A DNA stretch of 58,333 nucleotides, from positions 1 to 58,333 of the forward strand of contig CAKOSN010000008.1 of assembly GCA_934102255.1 (NCBI GenBank), given 5' to 3'. Under the pieces are notes generated by a model that saw only the letters and a list, made by a program, of their open reading frames with translations, made no database searches and had not been told where the DNA came from. Source of the DNA: an uncultured Bacilli bacterium. Lineage in GTDB: Bacteria > Bacillota_I > Bacilli_A > RF39 > UBA660. Positions 1 to 10,014 of this stretch are shown piece by piece. The stretch's first letter is position 1. Each line of letters starts with the position of its first letter. The translations under genes and the position numbers were made by a program.

Positions 1-3000
1 TTTTCTTCTTTATTAATTGATGCATCCCAAACCATGCCAATAGATTCTAACTTCTTAATTTTATCGGGTGATAAACTTCCCTTTTTATAGGCTTTGCGTG
101 TATCACTTATCCATTGTCCAAGATTTTTTCCTGATGATGTTTTATATAGTGCTGGTGCTAATAGGTCGCCATATTCATCACGATATTCTTTAGCTAACTC
201 GTACCAGTTGTTCCAGTTTTCTTCTTTATTAATTGATGCATCCCAAACCATGCCAATAGATTCTAACTTCTTAATTTTATCGGGTGATAAACTACCATTT
301 TTATAAGCAGCACGTATAGTGCTTATCCATAGTCCAAGATTTTCTCCTGATGATGTTTTATATTTTTTTGACATTAATAGGTCGCCATGTTCATTGTAAT
401 ACTCAACAGCTAAATTGTACCAGTTGTTCCATTTTTCTTCATAATCAATTGACGCATCCCAAACCATGCCAACAGCTTCTAACTTCTTAATTTTATCGGG
501 TGATAAATTACCATCTTTATAATCTTGACGTGCAGCGCTTATCCATATTCCCAAATTTTCTCCTGATGATGTTTTATAGCTGCCAGCCACTAACAAGTCA
601 CCATGTTCATGATAATATTCTTCAGCTAGTTTGTACATTCTATTCCATTTATATTCATTAACATCCCAAACCATGCCTATAGATTCTAATTTTTCAATTT
701 CATCTGGTAATAAATTACCTTTTTTATAAGCTTGACGTTCAGTGACCATCCATTGGCCAAGATTTTCTCCTGATTTTGTTTTGTATTTGTATGGTACCAA
801 CAAGTCGCCATGTTCATTACGATATTCTTTAGCTAACTCGTACCATTTGGTCCAGGCTTCTTTTTTATTAATTGATGCATCCCAGACCATGCCTATAGCA
901 TTTAACTTTTCAATTTTGTCTGGTGATAAATTACCTTTTTTATAATCTTTACGACATTCGCTTATCCATTGTCCAAGGTTTTCTCCTGACTTTGTTTTGT
1001 AATCAAATGGCACTAATAAGTCGCCATATTCATTACGATATTCAACAGCTAACTTGTACATTTTATTCCATTTGTTTTCTTTAGCGCTCCAAACCATGCC
1101 AATAGCATTTAACCTCCCAATTTGGTCTGGTGATAAATTGCCTTTTTTATAAGCAATACGTGTAGTATTTATCCACCATCCAAGATTTTCTCCTGATTTT
1201 GTTTTGTATTTGTATGGTACCAACAAGTCGCCATGTTCATTACGATATTCTTTAGCTAACTCGTACCATTTGTTCCAGACTTCTTCTTTATTAATTGACA
1301 CATCCCAGACCATGTCAATAGATTCTAACTTCTTAATTTTGTCTTGTGATAAGTCACCATTTTTATAATCAATACGCGCACGGCTTATCCATGTTCCAAG
1401 GTTTTCTCCTGACTTCATTTTGTAGTTCTGTGGCGCTAATAGGTCGTCATGTTTATTACGATATTCTGTAGCTAGCTCGTACCATTTATTCCATTCGTAC
1501 TCTTTAACATCCCAGACCATGTCAATAGATTCTAGTCTCTCAATTTGGTCTGATGATAAATCACCTTTTTTATAGGCTTTACGGGTATTACTTATCCATG
1601 TTCCGAGGTTTTCTCCTGACTTTGTTTGATAGTCCTTTGGCACTAATAGGTCGTCATCTTTATTACGATATTCTTTAGCTAGTTCGTACCATTTATTCCA
1701 TTCGTACTCTTTAACATCCCAGACCATGTCAATAGATTCTAACTTCTCAATTTGGTCCGATGATAAATCACCTTTTTTATAAGCTTTACGCACATTACTT
1801 ATCCATGCTCCGAGGTTTTCTTTTGCTAACGTTTGGTATCTTTGGGGTACTAATAAATCGCCATGTTCGCTGTAATACTCACAAGCTAACTTGTACCATT
1901 TATTAAATACTTCTTCTGGAGATACTAACTCGTTTATTTCATGTTCAAGATTCACAAAATAACTAACCGAACTTTCAACTTGCAAAAACCCATGCAAGAA
2001 TTTTTCTTCCTCATCTTCGGTTTCTTTTATTTTTATTTGTCTTGTTAATTCATCTATTTTGACATTCCATAAATCTATTTTGGAACCTAGTCTTAAGATT
2101 TCCGCTATTACTTTTTTATTTTTTGTACTATCTAACTCTTCTTGATTATTAAAATATTTAATATAACGATATAAAATAGCATTTAATTTTAAAGCATAAT
2201 TTTTTTCTTCTAAAATATTACTGTTCTTATCTGGAAACTTGCCAGCGTTATCATTTATCCAATCTATAATTGTTTTTAAATCTTCTAAATCATCTATTGA
2301 GGATTGCTCTCTTTTTAAGTTAACCGTGTTTATATTGTTAACTAAATCCATTACTATTGGGCGTTCTTCTTCGTTGAATACATGACCATCGGGATAAGAA
2401 TGGATACATCTTCCTAACTGCTGATAGAATAAAATTCTAGAATTAACACCTAATGGACGTAACCAGACAATCCCTTTTACTCCTTTTAAATGAGCTCCTT
2501 CATTTAATTTATCCATAACAAATAGTATCTTTGGTTTGCCATTCGTATCTTTATTAAAATTGTCTAGTTCTTCTTTATTTTTACTATTACTATAATAGCT
2601 TAGAAGTGAATTAGTAGCAATCATATCTTTAGTCTTGAATTCTATTCTTTCTTTCAAAGTACTTCTATCTAGTTTCTTCCAGCCTTGGTGTCTTGCTATA
2701 ATACTTACTACAGTACTATTAAATGTGTTTAAAGCTGCTGGTTTATGTTTAATTTTAACCATATCAAGTAGCATAATATTATCTTGTTCTTTATCTAAGA
2801 AAGCTTTATCTTCACTAGATAATTCCTGTTTTTCAACAATTTTATTATAAATAAATAATAACTTTTCGCCATTAGTCTTCATATATTCATTTGAATATAA
2901 ATACTGTCTAATTAAAATAGTATAATCTTCCATTATCAAAACAGCCTGAGTTCTGCTTATTTTACTGCCGTCTTCACTATTATAATAAGTGCCATCCTTA

Positions 3001-5438
3001 CTACGACTGACTGGTAAGAAAACAACATATTTACCATCTTTACTTAAATTATCGCCAAGAATTTTTTCAATACCGCTACTTTGTTCAACGCTCCTGCATA
3101 ACTGTTCATACTTAGAGAAGGCTTTAGCTTTTTTCTCACCATCATCAAGCATTGATATTCTTTCATACATTTCATCCAAAGTACCATCACTTTTATAAAG
3201 ATATAGGCAGTTAATAAATTTAGGATTAGCTAAAAGACCGGCTTTAATGGCTGTTTCCAAAGATTCATTAATAGCTAAGTGTTTATTTAATTCAATCTCT
3301 TCATCAGTATACCCAAAGTATCTTGCCCAGTAAACAGACATATCTTTGTCATCACGGTCGCGCTCTGGAGTTGCCGTTAAACCTAGAACTTTTATTTTTT
3401 CTTTATCCTGATTAGCCATTAATTCATTAATAAACCTTGACCACTCTGGTGCACCACTTCGGTGTAATTCATCTAATATAATAAAATCATATTTACTATT
3501 ATATTTTTCTTTTAATCGGTTTTGTTTCTGATTTTTTAAATCTTGATATGTCGTTAAAGTCAAATCAGGAAATAAAGTATGATAATCTTTGTAACCAAAG
3601 AATTCGTAAATATAATCTTCAATTTGATTTAAAATAATATCATTTGGTGCGATGTAAAGCATTTTATCATTTTTACGTTCTAACATTTCAGCTAAAGCTA
3701 AGAAGCTTTTACCGGAACCAGTCGGCATAACAGCGGTTGCAAAATTCTTTCTAGCAAAAAGTTCTTCTGTTTTCTCGTAAGCTCTTCTTTGAAGCTTTCT
3801 TAAAGGCAAATTATATTTTTTTAAATTATTATAACCAATATAATCTTTTAATTGGTCTAAAATAATGTTGGTATCATTAGTAAATTCTTTTCGATTTGCT
3901 ATTAATGATGCAAACATCGAGGTGGCAATCGAAGCATCATCGCTTAAAGTCTTTACCTTCTCATAATAATTCATAAAATTATGACTGACTAAGGCATTGA
4001 CTATTTTTCTTCGTTGATTTTGATTAAAATTAGTTTTGACATTTAAAGACTCTAAGTCGATTGAATCAATTAGCCCATTGGCATACCATTCTTCTTTGTC
4101 TTGAACCTGCAATTCTTTTCCATTTATATATTCAGAAAACAAAGTATTAAAAGTTGCAGTCGGGCTGCTAAACAAATTATACATATCTTGTACTTGTAAG
4201 TCGTTAACATAGTCATAAACCGACTTATAATTTTTAGGTAAATATAGAGCAACAGTATCGCTTACTTTCATGGCATGATTACCGCTTCTTGCCATTATAG
4301 TTGGTTCAATACCTAAAGAATTATCTAAAATACTTTGTAAAGTTGCATTGTATTTAGGATTATTTCCTAATATTTGATTTAATATGTTAACTGAATAAAA
4401 GCTTCTTAACCTAGCTTTAACTAAGTACATCGAATTTAAATATAACTCTTTGGCTTCTTTATAACTTATCTTGCCTCCAGTTAGATTATATAAATTATCT
4501 AAACTTAGATTTAAATCTTCTGGTTTAAAATAATTATAATTAATTTCCTTAGTATTTTGTCTTATTTCATCTAAATGACTAATCAAGTATTTTTTTATAT
4601 CTTTAATTTCTTCTGTTTCTGAGACTTGTTGTAAAAGAGCCATTATTTCAACTAATGATGTTGGCATTTCAACTATTTTTTCTTTAGGTACATCTTTATA
4701 ATACTCCAGCTCACGCGAAGAAAAAGCTGAACCCATAGTTTGAATAACAAAACGATTAGTTTTACCTTTTACTACCTCAAAATTTAAAACATCTAAAAGC
4801 ATTACTAGTTTATCTTTTGCTAGATTTTCTTCATCACTATAGCCTTCATAGGGCTTACTTTTAATAAATTCCAAACCATTTTGGAACTCTTCACTAGTCT
4901 TATCAGTATATTCTTCTGGTAAAGTTCTCTTTAAATTTTCTAGTTGTTCTTTAGTAGAAATATTTTTTAAAGACTCAATATAATACCTTTGTAAATCTGT
5001 TAAATCAGCCTGGTGTTCCTCTATATAGGCATTTACTTTTTTTAAAATTTCCTCATAAATATACTTACCAGCATAAAAAGTAGTTTTACCTAATTCATTC
5101 TTTGGTACTTTTACAATTACATACTTATCTTCATAATCACTTCTACCATAAGTTAAACACACATTAGCATCACTACTTAAAGAAATACAATTAGTATCCT
5201 TATCATAATGTGTTTTAACATGATTAATCATTTCTTCTAAAGTTAATTCTGAAGACTCATTATATCTATCCGTATGATTATAAAACTTACTATCAGTGAT
5301 AATCTTACTAATACGACCCGATTCATCTAAAATAGATTTATCTCTAATACCAGACATATCTCTTTTATTTAAAGCTCTAAAAAAGTAATAATAATTATCA
5401 TCTTGATAGCAATTCGTTATATTAAATAATTCATTCAT
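1..5438 (-). CDS. DEAD/DEAH-type helicase with C-terminal helicase-associated (HA) repeats; 3' end off the window
   Basis: Open frame from an ATG at 5438, with GAAGGGA just upstream, running off the left edge: at least 1812 codons. About 570 residues of N-terminal region are not recognised. A superfamily 2 helicase core follows: Walker A GSGKS near residue 574, DELH near 656, TATP near 686 and QQLGRCIH (motif VI) near 1004. From about residue 1175 the protein is an array of ~66-residue repeats with a GDLLVP...GENLG.WI core, which is the helicase-associated domain. Nine complete copies and one partial copy are visible. The helicase call rests on these motifs; the cellular role is unknown. A close paralogue in the same orientation enters from the right edge. 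A terminator and its own promoter separate this gene from spoIVFB. Confidence 0.9.
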   Translation of the reverse strand, partial: MNELFNITNCYQDDNYYYFFRALNKRDMSGIRDKSILDESGRISKIITDSKFYNHTDRYNESSELTLEEMINHVKTHYDKDTNCISLSSDANVCLTYGRSDYEDKYVIVKVPKNELGKTTFYAGKYIYEEILKKVNAYIEEHQADLTDLQRYYIESLKNISTKEQLENLKRTLPEEYTDKTSEEFQNGLEFIKSKPYEGYSDEENLAKDKLVMLLDVLNFEVVKGKTNRFVIQTMGSAFSSRELEYYKDVPKEKIVEMPTSLVEIMALLQQVSETEEIKDIKKYLISHLDEIRQNTKEINYNYFKPEDLNLSLDNLYNLTGGKISYKEAKELYLNSMYLVKARLRSFYSVNILNQILGNNPKYNATLQSILDNSLGIEPTIMARSGNHAMKVSDTVALYLPKNYKSVYDYVNDLQVQDMYNLFSSPTATFNTLFSEYINGKELQVQDKEEWYANGLIDSIDLESLNVKTNFNQNQRRKIVNALVSHNFMNYYEKVKTLSDDASIATSMFASLIANRKEFTNDTNIILDQLKDYIGYNNLKKYNLPLRKLQRRAYEKTEELFARKNFATAVMPTGSGKSFLALAEMLERKNDKMLYIAPNDIILNQIEDYIYEFFGYKDYHTLFPDLTLTTYQDLKNQKQNRLKEKYNSKYDFIILDELHRSGAPEWSRFINELMANQDKEKIKVLGLTATPERDRDDKDMSVYWARYFGYTDEEIELNKHLAINESLETAIKAGLLANPKFINCLYLYKSDGTLDEMYERISMLDDGEKKAKAFSKYEQLCRSVEQSSGIEKILGDNLSKDGKYVVFLPVSRSKDGTYYNSEDGSKISRTQAVLIMEDYTILIRQYLYSNEYMKTNGEKLLFIYNKIVEKQELSSEDKAFLDKEQDNIMLLDMVKIKHKPAALNTFNSTVVSIIARHQGWKKLDRSTLKERIEFKTKDMIATNSLLSYYSNSKNKEELDNFNKDTNGKPKILFVMDKLNEGAHLKGVKGIVWLRPLGVNSRILFYQQLGRCIHSYPDGHVFNEEERPIVMDLVNNINTVNLKREQSSIDDLEDLKTIIDWINDNAGKFPDKNSNILEEKNYALKLNAILYRYIKYFNNQEELDSTKNKKVIAEILRLGSKIDLWNVKIDELTRQIKIKETEDEEEKFLHGFLQVESSVSYFVNLEHEINELVSPEEVFNKWYKLACEYYSEHGDLLVPQRYQTLAKENLGAWISNVRKAYKKGDLSSDQIEKLESIDMVWDVKEYEWNKWYELAKEYRNKDDDLLVPKDYQTKSGENLGTWISNTRKAYKKGDLSSDQIERLESIDMVWDVKEYEWNKWYELATEYRNKHDDLLAPQNYKMKSGENLGTWISRARIDYKNGDLSQDKIKKLESIDMVWDVSINKEEVWNKWYELAKEYRNEHGDLLVPYKYKTKSGENLGWWINTTRIAYKKGNLSPDQIGRLNAIGMVWSAKENKWNKMYKLAVEYRNEYGDLLVPFDYKTKSGENLGQWISECRKDYKKGNLSPDKIEKLNAIGMVWDASINKKEAWTKWYELAKEYRNEHGDLLVPYKYKTKSGENLGQWMVTERQAYKKGNLLPDEIEKLESIGMVWDVNEYKWNRMYKLAEEYYHEHGDLLVAGSYKTSSGENLGIWISAARQDYKDGNLSPDKIKKLEAVGMVWDASIDYEEKWNNWYNLAVEYYNEHGDLLMSKKYKTSSGENLGLWISTIRAAYKNGSLSPDKIKKLESIGMVWDASINKEENWNNWYELAKEYRDEYGDLLAPALYKTSSGKNLGQWISDTRKAYKKGSLSPDKIKKLESIGMVWDASINKEE

Positions 5439-5464
5439 AATGTTTGTCCCTTCAAATCACCTTA

Positions 5465-5475
5465 ATGATACCATA
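5465..5475 (-). promoter_or_regulatory. Extended -10 promoter of the left helicase gene
   Basis: On the minus strand TATGG-TATCAT forms a TRTGN extended -10 element 27 bp before the helicase ATG. No convincing -35 hexamer is present. It lies just downstream of the spoIVFB terminator, so the helicase appears to be an independent transcription unit. Confidence 0.5.
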
Positions 5476-5485
5476 TTTAAAGTCT

Positions 5486-5518
5486 TAAAAAAACTATCAA
5501 GTTTTATTTTAGATAGTT
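5486..5518 (-). terminator. Rho-independent terminator after spoIVFB
   Basis: AACTATC and GATAGTT form a 7-bp stem on the minus strand and are followed by a run of T, about 40 nt beyond the spoIVFB stop codon. Confidence 0.6.
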
Positions 5519-5559
5519 TAAGTAATAAAATGACTAAGGGTGGGGGGTGGAAAGTAATA

Positions 5560-6306
5560 TTAATAATATTTATAAATACTATTAATAACCTCTTTTTCAC
5601 TCTTATAATTAAAATAATAATACTTATTTAGCTTTAAAAAATAAGGATTAAATGTATTTAAATAAATAATCTTATTAAATGGTATATCATACATACTTCT
5701 TTCTAAGATAAATTTATTATGAATATACTTATACTCTTTTAGGTAGTTATATAACTTATATAATAAAAAAGATATAACAAAGATACTATTTATTTTATTA
5801 TTATAACTATATAAAATAAAGATAATTAAGGTAATAATAGAGATAATAAGACTTATAATATTACTTTTTAAATAAGGGATAATTAGGTTAAGCAGACTAT
5901 TTAAGATGATATAACCATCTAAAGGATAGATAGGAATAATATTAAATAAGATGAGACTGGTATTTATGGATAAAAATAAGTTATATGAATAGGTGTTAAT
6001 AAAGCTATATTTATATAGATAGAAAAAAAGGATATAAAGGATTAGTTGATTTAGAATGCCTCCTAGGGATATTAAGAGTTCTTTTAAGGGCGAAAAGTTA
6101 ATTAGTTTGTTGGTTTTTATAAGACCTCCAAAGGGATAGATAGTTAGTTTAGTTACAGAGACTTTGAATGTTTTTAAGAAAAAGAGATGGCCGGTTTCAT
6201 GAATGATAATGATTAAGAAGGTTAAAATTACTCTTTTAAAATCGCCAGTAAGACACATTAGGAAGTATAAAAGGAAGGTTGAGGCATCAAGATTTATAGG
6301 TATCAT
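5560..6306 (-). CDS. spoIVFB: Stage IV sporulation site-2 protease SpoIVFB
   Basis: This 248-residue polytopic protein carries the M50 zinc motif HETGH near residue 36 and a second metal/active-site motif NIIPIYPLDG in a later membrane segment, in the order seen in SpoIVFB site-2 proteases. In sporulating Bacillota this enzyme cleaves pro-sigmaK in the outer forespore membrane. The ATG at 6306 overlaps the end of spoIVFA by about 20 nt, the usual translational coupling. The family's C-terminal CBS domain is replaced by a short Lys/Tyr/Asn-rich tail. Synteny with mreC, mreD, radC and a SpoIIB-like gene in this window supports the call. No sigK gene is visible here. Confidence 0.88.
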   Translation of the reverse strand: MIPINLDASTFLLYFLMCLTGDFKRVILTFLIIIIHETGHLFFLKTFKVSVTKLTIYPFGGLIKTNKLINFSPLKELLISLGGILNQLILYILFFYLYKYSFINTYSYNLFLSINTSLILFNIIPIYPLDGYIILNSLLNLIIPYLKSNIISLIISIITLIIFILYSYNNKINSIFVISFLLYKLYNYLKEYKYIHNKFILERSMYDIPFNKIIYLNTFNPYFLKLNKYYYFNYKSEKEVINSIYKYY

Positions 6307-6892
6307 AGGTTAAATAGTTACCATTACTATCAATGGTTAGATAAAAATAATCATCTTCGGTGGGCGCTAAGATTTTACCTTCGGTTACATAGTCATAAAG
6401 ATTTAGGGATGAAGTATCAATATGGGAGTACCAGATATCAATGCCATCGACGCCTTGAACGATACAAGTTGGCCCTAGTTGGTCTTTTTCGCCAATGAAG
6501 ACAATGATACCGCTAGTAATAATGGGTACTGGGTAGTTGGTGGTGGTAGTTAGTTTTACACCATTTAGATAAGGAGTGCCACTATTGTAATCGAAGGAAG
6601 TATTGGAGGCAATCTCAGTTGGAACATTGGGAACGGTGTAATCAGGTAGGATGTTTCCGAAGTATTTGGTATAAAGTTTATTAAATTTCGTAAAGTTAAT
6701 TTGTTTAGTTAAGATGTCTTCTTGATAAAACTTTCTTATATTATTATTACTTTTTATTAAGATAACACTTAACATTAAGAAAATGATACTAAGAAGAAAT
6801 TTACTTAAAAGGTTGGATAAATATGACTGTAATTTAATATTATTTTTCTTAGTCTTTTTATTATTTAAGTAATTTTCTATATCTGTATTCAT
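6287..6892 (-). CDS. spoIVFA: Stage IV sporulation regulator SpoIVFA (degenerate M23 domain)
   Basis: A 201-residue protein with one N-terminal membrane segment (about residues 32-50) and a C-terminal lysostaphin-like M23 fold recognisable as GVDGIDIWYSHID...LYDYVTEG. It lacks the full set of peptidase metal ligands, as is usual for SpoIVFA, which anchors and inhibits SpoIVFB in the family. I chose the ATG at 6892 because GGTGA sits 8 nt upstream; a GTG three codons earlier is less likely. The gene overlaps spoIVFB. A CATATAAT sequence at about 6909-6916 on the minus strand resembles a sigmaE -10 element, but that is only suggestive. A surface-protein gene lies immediately upstream instead of minD/mreD. 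Confidence 0.78.
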   Translation of the reverse strand: MNTDIENYLNNKKTKKNNIKLQSYLSNLLSKFLLSIIFLMLSVILIKSNNNIRKFYQEDILTKQINFTKFNKLYTKYFGNILPDYTVPNVPTEIASNTSFDYNSGTPYLNGVKLTTTTNYPVPIITSGIIVFIGEKDQLGPTCIVQGVDGIDIWYSHIDTSSLNLYDYVTEGKILAPTEDDYFYLTIDSNGNYLTYDTYKS

Positions 6893-6938
6893 GGGAATCA
6901 CCAGTTAATTATATGATGGTGGTTGGTTTTTAGAATAG

Positions 6939-8120
6939 TTAGAGGCCTAGTTGGTATGGGGTGTTGGAAGAGCCGTCGCCGGAAGTGATTAGGATGTTGG
7001 ATTTAAGGAATAAAGCTGGTCTAATTCCATAACTCCACGCGGTCCAATTATATCTAATATATCCCGCAGAATCGATATTTAATGAACTATTATTATTTAA
7101 ATAAGGTGTTAAAGTCCATTGATGATAAGATGACTTATATAAATAATCATTTAAACAATCGCTGTTTTCATCTGACGAATATTGAAATATAGGTTTATTA
7201 ATACATTCTGCTCGTGACACTGATACGCCACCACTTGTTGCATAGCCATAGTCGCTTGGATACATTAAACCAATCTTTCCATTCCAAGTAACTGGACGAC
7301 TCTCATATACATTATTTCCTCTTTCTAAATCGTAAAATTTTTTTGAATTAACATCTTCATAACTATCAGTTGCTCCTAAATTCCATAAGACATCTTGTAT
7401 ACTATTTCTCGTTTTATCATTTTTTAAACCATTTTTTTTGAAATCAACATTTGAGGCTATTGCATTGTTATTATAATAAATTCCTTCAGTTCCATTATAG
7501 TAAGCACCTGTATTTAATAATTTTTGCAAGGCTGATGTGCTCCAATCATTTAAGTATGTTTTATCAGATTTGTAATCCCAAGAAAATTCACCTATATTAT
7601 CATCGCGTATTATTTTAATAAGACTTTCTTTAGTTCTATCTTCTTTTTCGATATTATTAAATACTCCTATAATACGCCATTTCTCACAAGTATCCCTAGT
7701 TTGATTATCATAATCACTACAATTAAAATAAACATAATTATTAGGATTGGCCCCTATATATCTGATATTGTTATCTGGATCATCACTAGCCATATTAACT
7801 GTGTCGGTACTGGCTAAATTGGTAATCTTAGTTACTGCATTTTCTAAAGTTTTAAAATATAAATTACATTTAGTCTTTCCATTTAAATTTGTTACATATA
7901 ACCCCCAAGTATCATTATCCCAATAAATATTAGTATTATTATCACAGTCAGCCTTAGAAAAGGCTACTGTACCTTTAGTCGGAAAACTATCAGTTTCTTC
8001 TCCATCTATATAAGTAGCAAGAGATTCTTCTTTAACTAAATATTTATTATTACTATTTACTGACAATATAATAATACTTATAAAGAATATAATAACTAAT
8101 AATATACTTCTCTTTTTCAT
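6939..8120 (-). CDS. Membrane-anchored surface protein, second gene of the cassette A operon
   Basis: 393 residues: an N-terminal membrane anchor (about 4-23), then the conserved module seen across this window, YIDGE...SFPTKGTVAFS..DCDNN..WDNDTWGLYVTNL..KTKCNLYF (about 38-92). A larger domain follows with FNCSDYDNQTRDTCEKWRI, IGLMYPSDYGYATSGG and a C-terminal WTLTP...AGYI...GIRPALFLKS block. Its closest relative here is the gene at 19874-21091. The start codon lies 1 bp after the stop of the GLUG protein gene at 8122-9543, so both should be expressed from invertible cassette A. The domain is unnamed to me; the C-terminal block resembles DUF6273-like folds. A cell-surface location is inferred from the anchor and paired cysteines. 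Confidence 0.75.
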   Translation of the reverse strand: MKKRSILLVIIFFISIIILSVNSNNKYLVKEESLATYIDGEETDSFPTKGTVAFSKADCDNNTNIYWDNDTWGLYVTNLNGKTKCNLYFKTLENAVTKITNLASTDTVNMASDDPDNNIRYIGANPNNYVYFNCSDYDNQTRDTCEKWRIIGVFNNIEKEDRTKESLIKIIRDDNIGEFSWDYKSDKTYLNDWSTSALQKLLNTGAYYNGTEGIYYNNNAIASNVDFKKNGLKNDKTRNSIQDVLWNLGATDSYEDVNSKKFYDLERGNNVYESRPVTWNGKIGLMYPSDYGYATSGGVSVSRAECINKPIFQYSSDENSDCLNDYLYKSSYHQWTLTPYLNNNSSLNIDSAGYIRYNWTAWSYGIRPALFLKSNILITSGDGSSNTPYQLGL

Positions 8121-8121
8121 A

Positions 8122-9543
8122 TTAATTATTCTCTCTTTCTGCTTGCCATTTTAATATAGGATAACCATTATTTATATTATTAGTATCTTCGACAAAAGCA
8201 TTATCACCATTTATTACTGATATTACACTTGGCATTTCATCTTGAGGTAATGGTTCAGCGCCTTGATTACTTCTATAAGTTCCTAAACCGTATTTTGCAG
8301 TATCAGTCAAAAAGTAATTGCCATTTAATAATAATTTAAAATTTTGATAATCAGATACCGCATATTGTTTTCCAATAATACCACCGCCATTCGTGGTACC
8401 AGCATTGAAATTGTTTATTAGAATACTATATTTTGAACCATCATCAACAGTACCTTGCCCCATAATTCCACCAGATTTATCAGTTCTATTAGAGTCAACG
8501 ATAACTTTACCTAAATTATAGGAATTATAAACTTTGGATGACCATCCTACTATTCCACCAACAGAATCACCGTTTGATGTAATATCACCAACATTATAGC
8601 AATTTTTAATTATTCCCCATCCTCCAGAAATACCACCAGCTAAAGCATCAAAACCATTCGTAACATTGCCTAAATTATAACTATTTTTTACAAGGCACGC
8701 AGTACCACACACGCCAGCAGTTCTTGCATTGCCTTTTATGGTAACTTTACTAAAGCAATTTAATATTGTTCCGGAAATACCCACTATTCCTCCCTGATTA
8801 TAACTACCAGTTACATAAGATGAAACAACACCTAAGTTTTTAACCAACCCGTTTTCAGCCCAGCCAAACAATCCACTATTGTCAGCATTCGGTCTATTAA
8901 CATACATATTACTTATAATGTGTCCATTACCATCAAATGTACCAGAAAAAGGTTTACTTATACCTATTGGTGTCCAACTAATATTACCATCTAAGGCATT
9001 ACCATCACTATCAAACTTACCACCTAAATCTAAATCACTGGTTAAATAGATTATTTTACCAGATTTATTATCCCCGTTATTGACTTCATTTGCTAAAGTA
9101 GCAAGACCTTCTCGAGAATTAATACAACTTACATTATCATTAATGCCACAACTAGCGGGTGTTACAAAATAAACACTACATTTAGTTCTTTTACTTAAAT
9201 TTGTTGCATATAATCCCAATTTATCCTCATCCCATGAGGCTGTAACGCCATTATCACACACTACCTTTTCTACATTAATACTCGTTTTCTTCTCTGAAAA
9301 TGTACTAGAATACTGTCCATCTACATAGGGAGTCACAATAATATCGCCATAGATAAACTCCCCAACAGTTGTTCTTACTACATCTTCTTCACTAGATACA
9401 AAAAATTTAGAATAAGCAAAATAAATACCTAAGACTAAACATAATAAACAAGGTATACCTATATAAAAATATCTTGAGTTATTTTGCCAATATCTTTTTA
9501 ACTTTAATTTTCTTAAATACTTATCCTTATTAAATTTTTTCAT
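8122..9543 (-). CDS. GLUG-repeat membrane-anchored surface protein, first gene behind invertible cassette A
   Basis: 473 residues. A basic N-terminus is followed by a membrane segment (about 27-47), then the shared module ending in SKRTKCSVYFVTP. A linker SREGLATLANEVNNGDNKSG leads to a series of GLUG-type beta repeats (patterns such as GGIVGWSSKVYNSYNLG). It ends in a tail shared with the next gene, MPSVISVINGDNAFVED. GLUG repeats occur in extracellular adhesin-like and peptidase-associated proteins. The first ~165 and last ~38 residues are almost identical to those of 10015-11415 while the repeat block differs, so the two are module-swapped paralogues. The ATG at 9543 has TAAGGA 10 nt upstream. 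Cassette A begins 79 bp upstream of the ATG. Confidence 0.82.
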   Translation of the reverse strand: MKKFNKDKYLRKLKLKRYWQNNSRYFYIGIPCLLCLVLGIYFAYSKFFVSSEEDVVRTTVGEFIYGDIIVTPYVDGQYSSTFSEKKTSINVEKVVCDNGVTASWDEDKLGLYATNLSKRTKCSVYFVTPASCGINDNVSCINSREGLATLANEVNNGDNKSGKIIYLTSDLDLGGKFDSDGNALDGNISWTPIGISKPFSGTFDGNGHIISNMYVNRPNADNSGLFGWAENGLVKNLGVVSSYVTGSYNQGGIVGISGTILNCFSKVTIKGNARTAGVCGTACLVKNSYNLGNVTNGFDALAGGISGGWGIIKNCYNVGDITSNGDSVGGIVGWSSKVYNSYNLGKVIVDSNRTDKSGGIMGQGTVDDGSKYSILINNFNAGTTNGGGIIGKQYAVSDYQNFKLLLNGNYFLTDTAKYGLGTYRSNQGAEPLPQDEMPSVISVINGDNAFVEDTNNINNGYPILKWQAERENN

Positions 9544-9621
9544 AAATCATTGTCCTTACTACTATCATACTTTTAAGAACAAGAATATTTTGTCGAAATT
9601 TGTAATTACATCCCATTTACA

Positions 9622-9914
9622 TTTTCATAGAGGTTAAAACTCTATGAAAACGCCCGGTGAACACTGGCCTCAAAGGTCATTTGACCAGAAATTTGACTAC
9701 AATAGAATTTCATTTGTTTGACCACAAAAAGCCTTACAAAGCCAGTATTCACCTAGGTTTAACAAGGAGTTTTTTGACCATAATTTTGACTACAATCATG
9801 ATTTTTAACTGACAATTTTTTATGGAAATTAGTGTGTTTATGTGGTATATTTATACTATAAATTAAGAATAAGGTACGTATTTTGGCTTTCATAGAGTTT
9901 TAACTTCTATGAAT
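9622..9914. promoter_or_regulatory. Invertible promoter cassette A (paired inverted recombination sites)
   Basis: Proximal site A1 at 9622-9650 and distal site A2 at 9888-9914 each have arms TTTCATAGAG and (C/T)TCTATGAA around a 7-bp core. The core is GTTAAAA in A1 and its exact reverse complement TTTTAAC in A2, so the sites are inverted with matching cores. Between them lie five TTGACYA heptamers starting at 9681, 9693, 9718, 9774 and 9786, and one promoter near A2. The palindromic site would form a hairpin in the leader of an ON transcript. No open frame fills the cassette. Recombination itself is inferred. Confidence 0.85.
9823..9851 (+). promoter_or_regulatory. Outward-facing promoter inside cassette A (present orientation OFF)
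   Basis: TGGAAA (9823-9828), a 17-bp spacer ending in the TRTGN element TGTGG, then TATATT (9846-9851). It reads away from the 8122-9543 gene. Inversion would place it about 125 bp upstream of that start codon, reading into it. Confidence 0.7.
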
Positions 9915-10014
9915 TTTTTTGATAATTAATTAGTACGTCCTAGAATGACCGGTTATATACATTTTAAATTTAAAAAAGCAACTTATAGCACCAGTTAAGC
10001 ACCATAAATTACTT

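Noticed and set aside
94..3198. Short plus-strand frames inside the left helicase gene (94-306, 742-945, 2635-2850, 2989-3198)
   Set aside because: They are antisense shadows of the helicase frame; the first two are repeat-derived copies of one another because they lie opposite HA repeats.
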